From: Emcibacter sp. | GTDB taxonomy: Bacteria > Pseudomonadota > Alphaproteobacteria > Sphingomonadales > Emcibacteraceae | NCBI GenBank assembly: GCA_016765435.1 | Contig: JAESPY010000188.1 | Span: 1-5,283 of the forward strand | Direction of reading: 5' to 3' | Length of the DNA: 5,283 bases | Part shown: positions 4,554 to 5,283 of the stretch, in pieces | How the letters are laid out: every line of letters starts with the position of its first letter | Position numbering within the stretch: the first letter of the stretch is position 1 | Position numbers and translations under genes: made by a program | Notes under the pieces: model-generated | Databases searched by the model: none | Seen by the model: the letters and a program-made list of their open reading frames with translations, nothing else | Told to the model about the DNA's origin: nothing

Positions 4554-5283
4554 GGCGATCATAGAATATGCGGACACGCAAAAATCGGATGCTTGGTACA
4601 TAACCCCGCTTGGGGATGCGCGCGGCTATATCGATAGCGGTGATTTACGGGAATTGTGGTTTCATACCGGGACCGCGTGTAATCTGTCTTGTGGCTTTTG
4701 TCTGGAAGGCTCAAAACCCGGTGATACCCGGTTGGGTCTGGTCAAGCTGCAGGATGTGGCTCCCTATATCGAGGATGCTTTGACGTTGGGCGTCAGCCAA
4801 TTTTCCTTTACCGGCGGCGAGCCTTTTCTGGCCAAGGATATGGTCAAGATTCTGATGTTGGCCGCGTCTCACCGTCCATGCCTTGTGCTGACCAACGGCA
4901 CCGAGGCCGTGCAACGCCACCGCAAGGAATTACTGCCGCTTTTGACCAGCCGCCATCCGGTTGCTTTTCGGGTTAGTCTGGATCACCATGACGAAAAAAT
5001 CCATGATTTGGGCCGGGGAGCCGGCAATTTTATCAAAGCTCTAGAGGGTTTGAAAATGCTTCATGATATGGGCTTTGCGGTTTCTGTCGCCCGTCATATC
5101 TGGCCGGATGAGGATGGACAACAGACAAATGCGGCCTTTGCCGATCTGTTCCGCCAATATGGCTTGCCTGCGGACCTTACTCTGGTGGCCTTTCCGGATT
5201 TTGCCACGCCGGGGTCGCTACCGGATGTGCCCCATGTGACCACAGATTGCATGACCCGGTATCAGGACGCCGACAGCCGTAAG
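4546..5283 (+). CDS. Radical SAM enzyme, COG0535-like, not ArsS-type (partial, 3' end outside window)
   Basis: The frame runs open from TTG 4546 to the last base, giving 246 codons of an incomplete protein. LWFHTGTACNLSCGFCLEG contains the CX3CX2C cluster ligands Cys45, Cys49 and Cys52, which bind the [4Fe-4S] cluster that cleaves S-adenosylmethionine. The SAM-binding FTGGEPF motif follows near residue 88. Further along are VLTNGTE, FRVSLDHHDEKIHDLGRGAG and a Cys close to VTTDCM near the end. This pattern matches, from memory, an uncharacterised radical SAM family with a LWFxTGTxCNLxCxxCyxxSSP-like motif. It differs from ArsS, whose cluster motif reads CNxxCxHCH. A SPASM-like extra cluster could lie in the missing C-terminal part. 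The gene overlaps the DUF2064 glycosyltransferase by 8 bp, so the two probably act on the same small molecule. Substrate unknown. Confidence 0.9.
   Translation, partial: MAEAIIEYADTQKSDAWYITPLGDARGYIDSGDLRELWFHTGTACNLSCGFCLEGSKPGDTRLGLVKLQDVAPYIEDALTLGVSQFSFTGGEPFLAKDMVKILMLAASHRPCLVLTNGTEAVQRHRKELLPLLTSRHPVAFRVSLDHHDEKIHDLGRGAGNFIKALEGLKMLHDMGFAVSVARHIWPDEDGQQTNAAFADLFRQYGLPADLTLVAFPDFATPGSLPDVPHVTTDCMTRYQDADSRK

Noticed and set aside
4546..5283. Calling the radical SAM gene arsS
   Set aside because: The cluster motif and following sequence do not match the CNxxCxHCH signature of ArsS, and the C-terminal part is missing.

Overview
The window is a densely packed, entirely + strand gene cluster from a Gram-negative bacterium. 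Protein style (ECF sigma factor with a small zinc-type anti-sigma factor, low-molecular-weight phosphatase-type ArsC, TVP38 and a mercuric-reductase-like flavoprotein) and moderately GC-rich codon use suggest a proteobacterium, probably alphaproteobacterial. That assignment is inference; nothing in the window fixes the genus. There is no tRNA, rRNA, CRISPR array, transposase or integrase.

Layout, left to right: (i) 2-145, the last 47 codons of a truncated gene ending in Cys-Cys, best guess an ArsM-type arsenite methyltransferase; (ii) 136-684, an LMW-phosphatase-fold arsenate reductase homologue; (iii) 707-1405, a TVP38/TMEM64 (SNARE-associated/DedA-like) membrane protein; (iv) 1402-2886, a FAD/NAD(P) disulfide oxidoreductase of the mercuric-reductase-like group; (v) 2887-3005, the only sizeable gap, which holds an 11-bp tandem repeat at its left edge and possibly a promoter; (vi) 3006-3611, an ECF-type sigma-70 factor; (vii) 3608-3865, a small soluble zinc-finger anti-sigma factor starting at GTG; (viii) about 3858-4553, a DUF2064/TIGR04282 GT-A glycosyltransferase, a family associated with arsenosugar biosynthesis; (ix) 4546 to the window end, a radical SAM enzyme starting at TTG and cut by the edge.

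Genes i-iv and vi-ix are joined by 4-10 bp overlaps or a 22-bp gap, so the window holds two tightly coupled blocks separated by 119 bp. Taken together it looks like an arsenic-metabolism island: arsenate reduction, probable methylation, a membrane protein plus flavoprotein pair, and a glycosyltransferase plus radical SAM module under a local sigma/anti-sigma switch. The radical SAM protein does not show the CNxxCxHCH signature I associate with the known arsenosugar enzyme ArsS. It has a C-N-L-S-C-G-F-C-L-E-G-S cluster of another family. A variant arsenosugar or arsenolipid route with a different radical SAM enzyme, controlled by a possibly thiol- or arsenite-sensing anti-sigma factor, is the most interesting hypothesis here. 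It rests on family recognition and gene order, not on any direct proof.
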